The notes beneath the pieces were generated by a model. The model did no database searches and had not been told where the DNA came from. It worked only from the letters and a program-made list of their open reading frames with translations. From CAYLNC01 sp964534415 (lineage in GTDB: Bacteria; Patescibacteriota; Minisyncoccia; Phycocordibacterales; JAACPR01): a stretch of 40,354 bases of DNA. The DNA is taken from assembly GCA_964534415.1 (NCBI GenBank), contig CAZHOL010000005.1:1-40354 (forward strand), in the 5' to 3' direction. This document shows positions 1-8,284 of the stretch, piece by piece (positions within the stretch are counted from its first letter, which is position 1; each line of letters opens with the position of its first letter). The position numbers and the translations under genes are program-made.

Positions 1-131
1 CTGCCCTGCTTTTTTATTTTCTTCAACAAACCGCGATTGATCATTACCGCACCAACTGAAACAGGCCCGAGAAGCGGCCCACGACCCGCTTCATCAATAC
101 CAATTAAAATGTCTGAATCGAATTTTTGCAT
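1..131 (-). CDS. rnhB: Ribonuclease HII, 5' part only (runs off window)
   Basis: Only the first 43 codons are in the window; the gene continues beyond base 1. The translation has the type 2 RNase H opening motif GIDEAGRG at residues 11-18, with the first catalytic Asp13 and Glu14 visible, followed by PLLGPVSVGAV, close to the family's PLAGPV. The enzyme nicks the RNA strand of RNA-DNA hybrids and removes ribonucleotides misincorporated in DNA. It is divergent from dnaE with 41 bp between the start codons, so the two genes share a very small promoter region. No convincing ribosome binding site precedes the ATG. Confidence 0.9.
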   Translation of the reverse strand, partial: MQKFDSDILIGIDEAGRGPLLGPVSVGAVMINRGLLKKIKKQG

Positions 132-159
132 CGAGTTATGAATTTTTTATCTTTTAATC

Positions 160-165
160 TATAAT
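160..165 (+). promoter_or_regulatory. -10 box of dnaE (leaderless geometry)
   Basis: A perfect TATAAT lies exactly 7 nt before the dnaE ATG. A start site at the normal distance from the -10 would fall on or next to the A of the ATG. The -35 region is weak (TTATGA at 136-141). Confidence 0.6.
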
Positions 166-172
166 ATCAGAT

Positions 173-3100
173 ATGAAGCCGTTCACACATTTACACGTTC
201 ACAGCCATTTCAGCCTGCTCACGGCCTTGCCTCGAATCGACGATATTATTGAAGCCGCCAAGGCCGACGGCGCCACTGCAGTAGCGCTGACCGACAACGG
301 CAATCTCTACGGAGCTATCGAATTTTACGAATCTTGTAAAGCTGAAAACATCAAACCGATTCTCGGCATCGATGCATATGTCGCGACACGAACCAGACAT
401 GACAAAGAACCTCGCATCGACAACAAGAGAACGCGACTGATTTTGATTGCCAAAGACAATGTCGGCTACAAAAGCCTGATTAAACTCGTGACCCTCTCTC
501 ACATCGAAGGTTTCTATTACAAGCCTCGCCTCGATCGCGAGCTAATAGAGAAACATCACGCCGGACTGATTTGTATTTCACCAGCGTTTGCCGGAGAGAT
601 TTCTTTGCATCTGAAAAACGACGAGTACGATAAAGCTAAAGAGACCGCCGAGTTCTACAAAAAACTTTTTGGCGATGATTTCTATTTGGAAATTGTGCAT
701 CATCCTGAAATCGAGGACTTCCCTGCGCTCGAAAAGAAAATTAAAAACTTTGCGAAAGAAAATAATTATCCGCTAGTGGCCGCGCACGATGTGTATTACA
801 TAAAACCTGATGATCGTTCGGCGCGACAGACACTCGTTTCTGTGCAAAACACTTTCGGTGGAAGCGAATCTAGTTTCGATGATAAAAAGAACGAGGACTT
901 TTCTTTCATTTCGAAAGAAACTGCTAACGAATATTTCGTCGATCTCCCCGAAGCACTCGAGAACACTCAAAAAATTGTCGACAAATGTAATTTGGAAATT
1001 CCGCTCAAGCAGTGGAAATTCCCAAACTTCATAATCGAGAGCGGCCGGACTGCTGATGATGAATTGCGACACATGGCGATGGAGGGCTTCAAAAAGAAAA
1101 ACATAACTGAAAGTCCCGAACTGATTCAGCGCATCAATTACGAATTGGAAATTATTAAAAATAAAGGCTACTCTAAATATTTTCTCGTGGTTGCCGATCT
1201 CTTCAAACGCGCTAAGGAGTTGAAAATTCAAAGTAACACCCGAGGTTCCGCCGCCGGTTCATATGTTTCGTATCTTGTCGGAATTACCGCCGTTAATCCC
1301 GTCGAATTCGGTTTGCCGTTCGAGCGATTCCTCAATCCCGAGCGACCTTCCGCTCCCGATATTGATATGGACTTTGCCGACCAGAGACGCGATGAATTGT
1401 TGGCATATGTTCGTGAAAAATATGGCAAGGATCATGTGGCGCAAATTGGAACTTTCGGAACAATGCTCGCACGAGGTTCTGTTCGCGATACCGCTCGCGC
1501 CATGGGATTCGATTACGAAATTGGCGACAGAATTGCAAAATTAATTCCGATGGGTGCGCAGGGCTTCCCCATGACAATTAACAAAGCGCTAAAGGAAGTT
1601 CCCGAATTGCAAGACATGTACGACAGCGACGAAGAAGTTGCGCAAATCATCGACATGGCCAGAAAAATTGAAGGTTGTGCTCGCCACATCGGAGTTCACG
1701 CCGCCGGTGTCGTGATTTCTCCTGATCCACTCGACGAACATGTCCCCGTACAATTCGATCCAAAAGGTGAAGGAAAATTAATTACTCAATATGACATGCA
1801 TGCCGTCGGCGAAGACGGAATTGGTTTGTTGAAATTCGACTTCCTCGGTTTGAAAAACCTAACCATCATCGGAAACACTTTGCGAATTATCAAAAAGTTG
1901 CGAGGAATTGAACTCGATACCGAAACCATTCCACTCGACGACAAAAAGACATATGAAATGCTGACACGCGGAGAGACGACGGCGACTTTCCAATTGAACG
2001 GTCAGGGAATGACGAAATTTTTGAAAGAATTGAGGCCGACAACAATTCACGACATCAACGCCATGGTTGCCCTATATCGTCCGGGACCTATGGCCTTCAT
2101 TCCTGATTACATCGAACGCAAAAATGATCCGAGCAAAGTCACCTACATCAACGACGAATTCAAAAAAATCATCGAGGGTACATACGGCGTTTTGATTTAC
2201 CAAGACGACATCATGTTAATTGCTGTGAACATCGCGGGATATTCCTGGGGTGAAGCCGACAAATTCCGAAAGGCCATGGGAAAGAAAATTCCCGAGGTTA
2301 TGAAGGCCGAGTATGAAAAATTCACCAAAGGTTGTATTGAGAAAGGTGGCCTCAGCAAAAAAGACACTCAGAAATTGTGGGAATCGATTGAAACTTTCGC
2401 CGCCTACGGATTCAACAAAGGTCACGCCGCCAGTTACGGTCGCGTCGCCTACATCACCGCATATTTGAAAGCCAACTATCCCGTCATTTACATGGCTGCG
2501 GTTCTTACTGCCGATTCTGGTGATACTGAAAAAATCGCCGAGATGATTGCGGATTGCAAAAAAATTAACATCAATGTTTTGCCGCCGGACATTAACAAGA
2601 GTTTTGAAGACTTCACCGTAGTTGAAAATCCTGACACCAAAGATGGCGAGATTCGTTTCGGATTAACCACGATTAAAAATTTTGGTGAAGGCATCGCGCA
2701 CGAAATTATTGAGGAGCGAAAACGAGGCGGAGAATTTTCTTCACTCGAAAATTTCATTTCGCGAGTGCAGAGCAGAAGTTTTAATAAAAAGTCACTTGAG
2801 GCATTGATCAAAACCGGTGCTCTCGATTCACTCGGCGAGAGAAATGAAATGCTCGAAAATCTCGAGGAGATTCTGGCATTCAACAAAGAGGTTGCGAAAT
2901 CATCGAGCGATCAGAACAATCTGTTCGCAGATTCCAATTTGGTCACAGCACCACAGTTGCGATTGAAAAAGGCTCCACCTGCGACAGCCGAAGACAAATT
3001 GATGTGGGAGAAAGAGTTGCTCGGTTTATACATTAGCGGACATCCGCTCGACAAATTCAAATCGAAATTCGAGAAAGCAGATTTTAATATTTCAAAAATT

Positions 3101-3379
3101 AAAAAGGAAGCAAAAAACGACACAACAGTAAAAATTATTGGCCATGTTGAATCGGTTCGAGAAATCACAACGAAAAAAGGCGACCCGATGGCCTTTGTTC
3201 GCATTGCAGACAATCATGATTTTGCCGAAGTAGTTTTCTTCCCTAAAATTTTCGAGAAAGCCAAAAAAATTCTCGTTCCTGGTGAATGTATAATCGTCAA
3301 AGGAAAGGTGTCGAATAGAAATGGTGAGTTTGGGTTGCTAGTGGACAAGGCGGATAGGTTGGCGAATTTGGTGAAGTAG
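173..3379 (+). CDS. dnaE: DNA polymerase III subunit alpha
   Basis: Replicative DNA polymerase catalytic subunit, 1068 aa (E. coli DnaE is 1160). The N-terminal PHP domain starts with HVHSHFS at residues 8-14, keeping the metal-binding HxH pattern, so the PHP site may be active. The polymerase acidic motif PDIDMDF is at 395-401, and the third catalytic acid is Asp556 in KFDFLGLKNLT. A helix-hairpin-helix region follows, then a C-terminal OB fold from about residue 970 (KIIGHVESVREITTKKG). No PolC-type 3'-5' exonuclease insertion is present. The ATG lies 7 nt after a perfect TATAAT, without an SD, supporting this start and a leaderless transcript. It is divergent from rnhB. Confidence 0.97.
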   Translation: MKPFTHLHVHSHFSLLTALPRIDDIIEAAKADGATAVALTDNGNLYGAIEFYESCKAENIKPILGIDAYVATRTRHDKEPRIDNKRTRLILIAKDNVGYKSLIKLVTLSHIEGFYYKPRLDRELIEKHHAGLICISPAFAGEISLHLKNDEYDKAKETAEFYKKLFGDDFYLEIVHHPEIEDFPALEKKIKNFAKENNYPLVAAHDVYYIKPDDRSARQTLVSVQNTFGGSESSFDDKKNEDFSFISKETANEYFVDLPEALENTQKIVDKCNLEIPLKQWKFPNFIIESGRTADDELRHMAMEGFKKKNITESPELIQRINYELEIIKNKGYSKYFLVVADLFKRAKELKIQSNTRGSAAGSYVSYLVGITAVNPVEFGLPFERFLNPERPSAPDIDMDFADQRRDELLAYVREKYGKDHVAQIGTFGTMLARGSVRDTARAMGFDYEIGDRIAKLIPMGAQGFPMTINKALKEVPELQDMYDSDEEVAQIIDMARKIEGCARHIGVHAAGVVISPDPLDEHVPVQFDPKGEGKLITQYDMHAVGEDGIGLLKFDFLGLKNLTIIGNTLRIIKKLRGIELDTETIPLDDKKTYEMLTRGETTATFQLNGQGMTKFLKELRPTTIHDINAMVALYRPGPMAFIPDYIERKNDPSKVTYINDEFKKIIEGTYGVLIYQDDIMLIAVNIAGYSWGEADKFRKAMGKKIPEVMKAEYEKFTKGCIEKGGLSKKDTQKLWESIETFAAYGFNKGHAASYGRVAYITAYLKANYPVIYMAAVLTADSGDTEKIAEMIADCKKININVLPPDINKSFEDFTVVENPDTKDGEIRFGLTTIKNFGEGIAHEIIEERKRGGEFSSLENFISRVQSRSFNKKSLEALIKTGALDSLGERNEMLENLEEILAFNKEVAKSSSDQNNLFADSNLVTAPQLRLKKAPPATAEDKLMWEKELLGLYISGHPLDKFKSKFEKADFNISKIKKEAKNDTTVKIIGHVESVREITTKKGDPMAFVRIADNHDFAEVVFFPKIFEKAKKILVPGECIIVKGKVSNRNGEFGLLVDKADRLANLVK

Positions 3380-3419
3380 TCTACTTATTCTGTTGGAATA
3401 GAATAAACAAGAGACAATA

Positions 3420-3692
3420 TTAAAATTTAGACTTAATATCTTGGATAGATAAGGACGGTTCAGCAATCAACACGTTTCTAATATTTGCCGCAACATTTGC
3501 AACAATCCAATCAGCTCCGTCGTCTTGCTTAACTTTTTCTAATTCTTCTTGTGTTCTAGCTACAGCAACAGAACCATTGAGTTTTCTGTCTAAAAATTTA
3601 TACAAATCAATTCTTTCATCGGGTGACAGACCTTTCCAGAATCCAGCCAATAGCACTTCTCCTTTCTCTAAATCACTTGAATATTTTTCCAT
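3420..3692 (-). CDS. Small conserved-looking hypothetical protein
   Basis: 90-aa soluble, acidic and helix-rich protein with no signal peptide or membrane segment; I do not recognise the family. The N-terminal half contains GLSPDERIDLYKFLDRKL and the middle ARTQEELEKVKQDDGADWIV. It is supported as a real gene by a perfect TATAAT at 3702-3707, 9 nt before the ATG, the same geometry as the recognised genes nearby. It is convergent with dnaE, leaving about 40 bp between stops, and divergent from thrS. Function unknown. Confidence 0.6.
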   Translation of the reverse strand: MEKYSSDLEKGEVLLAGFWKGLSPDERIDLYKFLDRKLNGSVAVARTQEELEKVKQDDGADWIVANVAANIRNVLIAEPSLSIQDIKSKF

Positions 3693-3701
3693 AACAAATA
3701 A

Positions 3702-3707
3702 ATTATA
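3702..3707 (-). promoter_or_regulatory. -10 box of the small gene at 3420-3692
   Basis: TATAAT on the minus strand, separated by 9 nt from the ATG; no SD. The -35 region is not recognisable. Confidence 0.45.
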
Positions 3708-3795
3708 TTTTTAATACCTTCAATTCTACCCCCCCCCCTGAAAATAACGCAAGGCACAAAACTCCCTATCACCACCCAAAACTTCCCCAAACAGT

Positions 3796-3823
3796 TTGCA
3801 ACAACCCCAAAAATGGCTATAAT
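3796..3823 (+). promoter_or_regulatory. thrS promoter (leaderless geometry)
   Basis: TTGCAA (3796-3801), 16-nt spacer, TATAAT (3818-3823), then 7 nt to the ATG at 3831. A further in-frame ATG at 3813 lies upstream of the -10 hexamer, so it cannot be on this transcript. Confidence 0.7.
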
Positions 3824-3830
3824 TCTCCTT

Positions 3831-5591
3831 ATGAACACAAATAATAACGGGGAATTTGTTTCAAAGGTCAGACACTCTCTCGCCCATTTGTTGGCGATTG
3901 AGGTTCTGAAATTTGATCCAAAAGCAAAATTAGCCATTGGTCCAGTAATAGACAATGGATTTTATTACGATTTTGAATTCAGCGAAGGCAAGACCCCAAC
4001 CGAAGCTGACTTGAAGGACTTCAAAAAAGGCATGAAGAAGTCCATTGGTGGAAAACTCCCCTTCACCTACACCGAGACTACCGCGGACGAAGCTCGGAAA
4101 ATTTTCGCTGATCAGCCATACAAATTGGAATTGATTGCTGATTTGGAAAAAGAAGGTGCAACTTTGTCGCTTTATAAAACTGGCGAGAAATTTACAGACC
4201 TCTGCGCCGGTCCACATGTCGAGAACACTAGCGAAATTGACGCGGACGGTTTCGACCTGACAAAAATTGCTGGAGCATATTGGCGAGGAAGTGAGAAAAA
4301 TAAAATGCTGACGCGAATTTATGGCGTGGCGTTTGAGAGCAAAACTGAATTGGATGCATTTAAAAAACAGCAGGAGGAAGCTTTAAAAAGAGATCACAGA
4401 AAAATCGGCAAGGAATTAAAACTTTTCACTTCATCAGATTTGGTCGGAGCAGGACTCCCTCTCATGCAACCGCGCGGAATGGTCATTCGAAAAGCTCTCG
4501 AAGACTATCTCTGGGATTTGCACAAAGACCTCGGATACAGTCGGGTTTGGACTCCGCACATCGCGAAGGAGGCTCTCTATGTCACATCTGGTCACGCAGC
4601 AAAATTCGGCGATGAACTATTTCGAGTGAACGGCAAAGAGGAACAATTCATCATGAAGCCGATGAACTGCCCTCATCACATGCAAATTTTCGCAGACAAT
4701 CAATTCTCATATCGCGACATGCCAGTTCGATATTTCGAGCCAGCAACTGTCTATCGAGATGAAAAATCAGGACAGCTCGGAGGATTAACTCGAGTTCGAT
4801 CAATCACACAGGACGATGGCCACCTTTTCTGCCGAGTTTCTCAAATTGGAGAAGAAATTGCGACAATTGTCGGCATCATTAAAAAATTCTATACCCGAAT
4901 GGGAATGATGGATGGATATTGGGTGCGACTTTCATTGCGAGGCGATGATAAGAGCAAATATCTCGGCACAGATGAGGTTTGGAATTCAGCAGAGGGTGCG
5001 TTGACCGCAGTTTGTGAAGCAGAAAAATTGCCATACAAACCAGCCAAAGACGAGGCCGCATTCTACGGTCCGAAATTGGACTTCATGTTCAAGGATGCGA
5101 TTGGTCGCGAGTGGCAGTTGGCGACAATTCAGTGCGACTTCAATTTGCCTGAGAGATTCAGTTTGGAATTCACAAATGAAAAAGGCCTGAAGGAACGACC
5201 AGTCGTCATCCATCGTGCTATCGCCGGTTCTCTAGAGCGATTCATGGGCGTCATGATTGAACATTTTGCCGGAAATTTCCCTCTTTGGTTGTCTCCTGTG
5301 CAGGTTAAAATTATTCCTGTCAGAGAAAATCACAATGACTACGCTGTCGAAATTAGCAAACAATTGCGCGCGAGCGGTTTCAGAGTTGAGGTCGACACAA
5401 ACGACGACAACATGGGCAAAAAGGTTCGCGAGGGTAAGAACGAAAAAATCCCATACATGATTATCGTAGGCGATAAAGATATTGAAGCCCGGGCAATCAC
5501 CGTCGAATCACGGGATCAAGGCCAAATCGGTTCGATGAATATATCGGATTTTATTTCACAACTCACTGAAGAACAAAATTTGAACAAGTAA
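3831..5591 (+). CDS. thrS: Threonyl-tRNA synthetase lacking the TGS domain
   Basis: Class II synthetase, 586 aa, charging tRNA-Thr. The usual N-terminal TGS domain is missing: the protein opens almost directly with the editing domain (RHSLAHLLA, then FTDLCAGPHV, the H-x3-H and C-x-x-x-H type zinc/editing motifs). The catalytic core follows, with the PMNCPHHMQIF and RYFEPATVYRDEKSG (motif 2) blocks, YGPKLDF, and motif 3 HRAIAGSLERFMGVMIEH. The C-terminal anticodon-binding domain is complete. The start at 3831 is chosen over an in-frame ATG at 3813 because the -10 box lies between them. A strong hairpin terminator follows at once. Confidence 0.95.
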   Translation: MNTNNNGEFVSKVRHSLAHLLAIEVLKFDPKAKLAIGPVIDNGFYYDFEFSEGKTPTEADLKDFKKGMKKSIGGKLPFTYTETTADEARKIFADQPYKLELIADLEKEGATLSLYKTGEKFTDLCAGPHVENTSEIDADGFDLTKIAGAYWRGSEKNKMLTRIYGVAFESKTELDAFKKQQEEALKRDHRKIGKELKLFTSSDLVGAGLPLMQPRGMVIRKALEDYLWDLHKDLGYSRVWTPHIAKEALYVTSGHAAKFGDELFRVNGKEEQFIMKPMNCPHHMQIFADNQFSYRDMPVRYFEPATVYRDEKSGQLGGLTRVRSITQDDGHLFCRVSQIGEEIATIVGIIKKFYTRMGMMDGYWVRLSLRGDDKSKYLGTDEVWNSAEGALTAVCEAEKLPYKPAKDEAAFYGPKLDFMFKDAIGREWQLATIQCDFNLPERFSLEFTNEKGLKERPVVIHRAIAGSLERFMGVMIEHFAGNFPLWLSPVQVKIIPVRENHNDYAVEISKQLRASGFRVEVDTNDDNMGKKVREGKNEKIPYMIIVGDKDIEARAITVESRDQGQIGSMNISDFISQLTEEQNLNK

Positions 5592-5592
5592 C

Positions 5593-5620
5593 AAAAAACC
5601 GCCACTCGGCGGTTTTTTGT
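5593..5620. terminator. Bidirectional terminator between thrS and the surface protein gene
   Basis: An A-run, CCGCC stem, 4-nt loop, GGCGG and a T-run form a symmetric hairpin that can end both thrS (+) and the convergent gene ending at 5621 (-). Confidence 0.85.
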
Positions 5621-6538
5621 TTATATCATCACTCCAACACTCGCTAGGTTTGCTCGCTTGAAAGCTTCAATACGATTTGAGACCGCATTTTTCTGTCTTC
5701 GTTTCATGAAATAGAATGCAACGACTGCAGACCAAATCACAACTAGTGAAATGAAGCCAATAATTTTAGCGACCTCCTCTGGACCAGTATATGGAACTTG
5801 GTTTAGATAAACAGAGTCTGCGCTCGCCAACTGATTTTCATTTGCTTTATTTGATCCGTATGGCAACACGAGCTCTCCGTCCATGTCATAGTCTCGATAT
5901 ACTACTGCATCGACTTCACCGACCTCGTATGGCAATTTTAATTTGCCGTTAACATTGATTGGTGAAGAATTACTCTGAACATCGCCGACAGAATATGGCA
6001 ATTGCAAGTTTGAGTTGATTGCCTGTGGGTTTGAGTTTGAGGAAACTTCCCCAGTTGAATATGGTAATTGTAAATTTGATGAAATTTTCTGTGGATTAGA
6101 TGAAGATGTCACACTAGATGTTTTGTATGGCAACACTAGAGGCGCACCTGAATTATAGCTGTAGCTAGATGAATATCGGCTCCCTGAATAATATCCACCG
6201 CCATATGAAGTTTCGTACATCACTGGTGATGAGTAGCTATAGTATGTCGTGTTTCGATTTGCATTCGCAGCAGTTTCAAATCGCGCGTTGTTGTATCCAG
6301 TTCCGATTGTTGCTGGGTTTGTTGAAGGTTTTGGCGCAGGAGAAACTGGATCTGGTGCAGCTAATTCATATGAAGCTGTCGGTCTAGCCAACGACACAGA
6401 AGAATCTGGTGCTGCTAGATAGTATGTAGCAGTTGGAGAAGCTAACTCCACACCGTAAGTTACGTCAAATACTGCCAAAAAGATGATGGCAGAAATTGTA
6501 TTTAGAAATATATTTTTTTGTAAACTATTTTTAAACAT
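5621..6538 (-). CDS. Surface protein with LxLPY repeats and sortase-type C-terminal anchor
   Basis: 305 aa. An N-terminal hydrophobic segment (residues 9-25) looks like a signal peptide. A duplicated LAxPTAxYxLAAPD-like unit (about 32-62) and a Ser/Tyr/Gly-rich stretch (about 95-130) follow. Five LPY motifs begin at residues 136, 158, 180, 202 and 225, spaced 22, 22, 22 and 23 residues. The C-terminus has VPYTG (248-252), a hydrophobic segment (about 258-278) and MKRRQK, resembling an LPXTG sorting signal, although the 28-residue cytoplasmic tail is longer than usual. A sortase gene lies 0.9 kb upstream on the same strand. The ATG is 6 nt after TATAAT; an upstream in-frame GTG overlaps that box and is rejected. 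Role inferred: wall-anchored or membrane-anchored surface protein. Confidence 0.75.
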   Translation of the reverse strand: MFKNSLQKNIFLNTISAIIFLAVFDVTYGVELASPTATYYLAAPDSSVSLARPTASYELAAPDPVSPAPKPSTNPATIGTGYNNARFETAANANRNTTYYSYSSPVMYETSYGGGYYSGSRYSSSYSYNSGAPLVLPYKTSSVTSSSNPQKISSNLQLPYSTGEVSSNSNPQAINSNLQLPYSVGDVQSNSSPINVNGKLKLPYEVGEVDAVVYRDYDMDGELVLPYGSNKANENQLASADSVYLNQVPYTGPEEVAKIIGFISLVVIWSAVVAFYFMKRRQKNAVSNRIEAFKRANLASVGVMI

Positions 6539-6544
6539 ATGAGT

Positions 6545-6573
6545 ATTATACACCTTTTAGATGACTTTGTCAA
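6545..6573 (-). promoter_or_regulatory. Consensus promoter of the surface protein gene
   Basis: On the minus strand: TTGACA (6573-6568), 17-nt spacer, TATAAT (6550-6545), then 6 nt to the ATG. Both hexamers and the spacer match the sigma-70 consensus perfectly, placing transcription start at or next to the start codon. Confidence 0.85.
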
Positions 6574-6580
6574 ATAGTAA

Positions 6581-6614
6581 TAAAAAGAATCCCCCGCGCA
6601 CGAATGCGCAGGGG
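6581..6614 (-). terminator. Terminator of the GC-rich cassette
   Basis: Read on the minus strand, a hairpin with four G-C pairs, one mismatch and five more pairs around a 4-nt loop is followed by ATTCTTTTTATTA. It sits 44 nt after the stop at 6658. Confidence 0.8.
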
Positions 6615-6657
6615 TACAGAATAGGACTTGAGGCAGTTTTGCCTGTCGCCCAATCTG

Positions 6658-7323
6658 TTAGGACGGTTCCGGTTCCCCGGTTACCGTTGCGGTTCCGGGC
6701 GGATCCACGTCGTCGGGGGACGGTTCGGGTTCTTTGGGAGGAATCCGTTCCAACACCCAGACCTTGCCCATGAAGCGCAAGGTCTGTTTCTCGAACGCGT
6801 AGGCGTTTTCGGGAAAGCCGTACATGACGTGCATGAAGCCGGCCTCATCGACTGTAACCTGATGCCAGCGGTACAAGTCTTTGTACCCGTCCGGAGCAAT
6901 CACGCGGGGTTCCTTCCCAGGCTCTTTACTGAGCACGAGATATGGAACACCTTTGATCACCTGAACCGGAACAACCCAGTCCGGAACGACCGCGCCAACC
7001 TTCCGAGCCAAATTGGCCCACTCGGTCAACTCGGGTTTACCCTCCGTGTCGCGCCGGAAATGCCCGGGTTCGATTTCGGTGATGACATCAGAGTCGTCCA
7101 CGGGCATCGCTGCCGTCGCAGGAGCGACGTTCGTGATGACGACGGTCGTCGGGGCGGTAGTTACCTTCTCGACAGTGGGGCTCGTGAAAGACGGAAGTTT
7201 CCCGTTTTTCGTCACGTGCCAGGCCACAAGGCCCATTCCACCAACCAGCACGACCGTGAAGCCGAGCAGGAAGATGCCGAGCGCAACGCTCGACGTCCAC
7301 TTGATAACACTTTTCGGATCCAT
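6658..7323 (-). CDS. GC-rich membrane-anchored protein of unknown function (SD cassette)
   Basis: 221 aa. One N-terminal membrane segment (about residues 13-36) is followed by a Thr/Pro/Val-rich linker and an extracytoplasmic domain of about 130 residues with no motif I recognise; the C-terminus is Pro/Glu-rich. Base composition and codon use are clearly GC-richer than the adjoining surface protein and sortase genes. Unlike them it has a strong SD (GGAGG, 6 nt before the ATG), a 5' leader of roughly 80 nt and its own terminator. It may be transferred or under different translational selection. A 243-codon open frame on the opposite strand is a by-product of the high GC. Confidence 0.75.
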   Translation of the reverse strand: MDPKSVIKWTSSVALGIFLLGFTVVLVGGMGLVAWHVTKNGKLPSFTSPTVEKVTTAPTTVVITNVAPATAAMPVDDSDVITEIEPGHFRRDTEGKPELTEWANLARKVGAVVPDWVVPVQVIKGVPYLVLSKEPGKEPRVIAPDGYKDLYRWHQVTVDEAGFMHVMYGFPENAYAFEKQTLRFMGKVWVLERIPPKEPEPSPDDVDPPGTATVTGEPEPS

Positions 7324-7334
7324 ATTTCACCTCC

Positions 7335-7347
7335 GCCCAAATTGGGC
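7335..7347 (-). promoter_or_regulatory. Inverted repeat just upstream of a strong SD
   Basis: GCCCAA and TTGGGC flank one central base. In the mRNA a GCCC/GGGC hairpin would abut the GGAGG at 7334-7330. It could influence ribosome access or be an operator; purely inferred. Confidence 0.35.
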
Positions 7348-7410
7348 ATTATTCATTGATAGAACTCTCCATCTCTTCGACACACTGTGCGCCGTAGTTG
7401 GATTAGCTAC

Positions 7411-7438
7411 ATATTATCATATTATATGGCTTTGTCAA
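7411..7438 (-). promoter_or_regulatory. Promoter of the GC-rich cassette
   Basis: TTGACA (7438-7433), 16-nt spacer, TAATAT (7416-7411) on the minus strand, preceded by TG one base upstream of the -10. It sits just past the sortase stop codon. Confidence 0.65.
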
Positions 7439-7441
7439 GCA

Positions 7442-8080
7442 CTAGATTTCCCTATCAAACACCGCCTCCGCCACCCATCGTTCTTGCTTTTGTCCGAATG
7501 TGTTACATGTAGATATGGTCAAAGTTCTTCCGTCCTGATTAAAATTCACAAGCGCCTGATTCTCGTCAACAAGTCTGACCGAGGAAACTTTATAAATATA
7601 TTTTTCTGTACCTGACCACAAAGTGATCTCGTCCCCCTTCACCAATTGATTCAGACCATTGAAAGTTTTGTAGGCCTGATTCTGCACAACCTTGAATCCT
7701 GTGCTGTGACCGAAAAGAAAAATATTTCCCTTTTCAATTGTTCCAGAGCCTGGGTAATAGACCGCACCCTTGGTTAAATAGCTGTCGAGCACTGCCACAT
7801 CAGTACTGTTCGGTTGTCCAACAATTGCATTCACGCCGATTTTGTCGATTGTAATTTTTGTTGGCTTGGTGAAAGTTTGTGGAGTTGTATCGACGACTTT
7901 TTTGTCTTCCTCAATAATTTTTGTAATGTCGCCATCGTTTTTTTCAGCACTTTGAAATGATTTCGGGACCAGATTAACCATGTACAATAGCGTGAATGTC
8001 ACTGTAAAAATCGCGAGAGTTACGGCAATAAAATATCCTGCGTTTGCCAAGGTAGTTTTGACTCGATCATTTTCAAACAT
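7442..8080 (-). CDS. Sortase family transpeptidase
   Basis: 212 aa, single N-terminal membrane anchor (about residues 14-37) and an extracytoplasmic sortase domain. The catalytic triad is visible: His125 in LFGHST, Cys192 in LTISTC and Arg201 in QERWV. Sortases cleave a C-terminal sorting motif and transfer the protein to an amine acceptor. The neighbouring surface protein at 5621-6538 carries a VPYTG-hydrophobic-basic tail and is the obvious candidate substrate (inference). The start at 8080 is chosen because TTGACT-N17-TATAAT ends 7 nt before it. A longer frame would run antisense through tRNA-Tyr. The acceptor in this cell envelope is unknown. Confidence 0.93.
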   Translation of the reverse strand: MFENDRVKTTLANAGYFIAVTLAIFTVTFTLLYMVNLVPKSFQSAEKNDGDITKIIEEDKKVVDTTPQTFTKPTKITIDKIGVNAIVGQPNSTDVAVLDSYLTKGAVYYPGSGTIEKGNIFLFGHSTGFKVVQNQAYKTFNGLNQLVKGDEITLWSGTEKYIYKVSSVRLVDENQALVNFNQDGRTLTISTCNTFGQKQERWVAEAVFDREI

Positions 8081-8087
8081 ATTAGAA

Positions 8088-8116
8088 ATTATACTTACAA
8101 TATTTATTGAAGTCAA
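8088..8116 (-). promoter_or_regulatory. Sortase promoter (leaderless geometry)
   Basis: Minus strand TTGACT (8116-8111), 17-nt spacer, TATAAT (8093-8088), 7 nt to the ATG at 8080. Confidence 0.8.
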
Positions 8117-8165
8117 TCGTGGGCATTGGACTTTTTTCTTCAAAAAGTTTATTATATTACACATT

Positions 8166-8252
8166 GCGCAGATGGTAGAGCGGTCAATTACAACAGACTG
8201 TAAATCTGTCACCCAATGGGTTACGAAGGTTCGAATCCTTCTCTGCGCACCA
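8166..8252 (+). tRNA. tRNA-Tyr (anticodon GTA)
   Basis: Acceptor GCGCAGA pairs with TCTGCGC. The anticodon loop CTGTAAA gives GTA, closed by ACAGA/TCTGT. A long class II variable arm (about 8209-8224) and the T arm GAAGG-TTCGAAT-CCTTC follow. The discriminator is A and CCA is encoded (8250-8252). Confidence 0.95.
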
Positions 8253-8256
8253 TTAG

Positions 8257-8284
8257 AAAAACCGGCCACTTGCCGGTTTTTTCT
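8257..8284. terminator. Bidirectional terminator between tRNA-Tyr and clpB
   Basis: ACCGGC/GCCGGT stem with a 5-nt loop, A-run on the left and T-run on the right; serves tRNA-Tyr (+) and the convergent clpB (-). Confidence 0.85.

Noticed and set aside
3813..3830. Longer thrS start (MAIILL)
   Set aside because: The -10 box TATAAT at 3818-3823 lies within it, so it would not be transcribed.
6628..7359. 243-codon open frame on the plus strand opposite the GC-rich cassette
   Set aside because: High GC lengthens chance frames; the minus-strand gene has the promoter, SD, membrane helix and terminator.
6565..7438. CTTTGTCAA direct repeats flanking the GC-rich cassette as possible insertion-site duplications
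   Set aside because: Both copies are TTGACA -35 elements of two different promoters, which explains the match.
8081..8269. N-terminal extension of the sortase frame up to 8269
   Set aside because: It reads antisense through tRNA-Tyr and lies upstream of the TTGACT-N17-TATAAT promoter; the ATG at 8080 is preferred.
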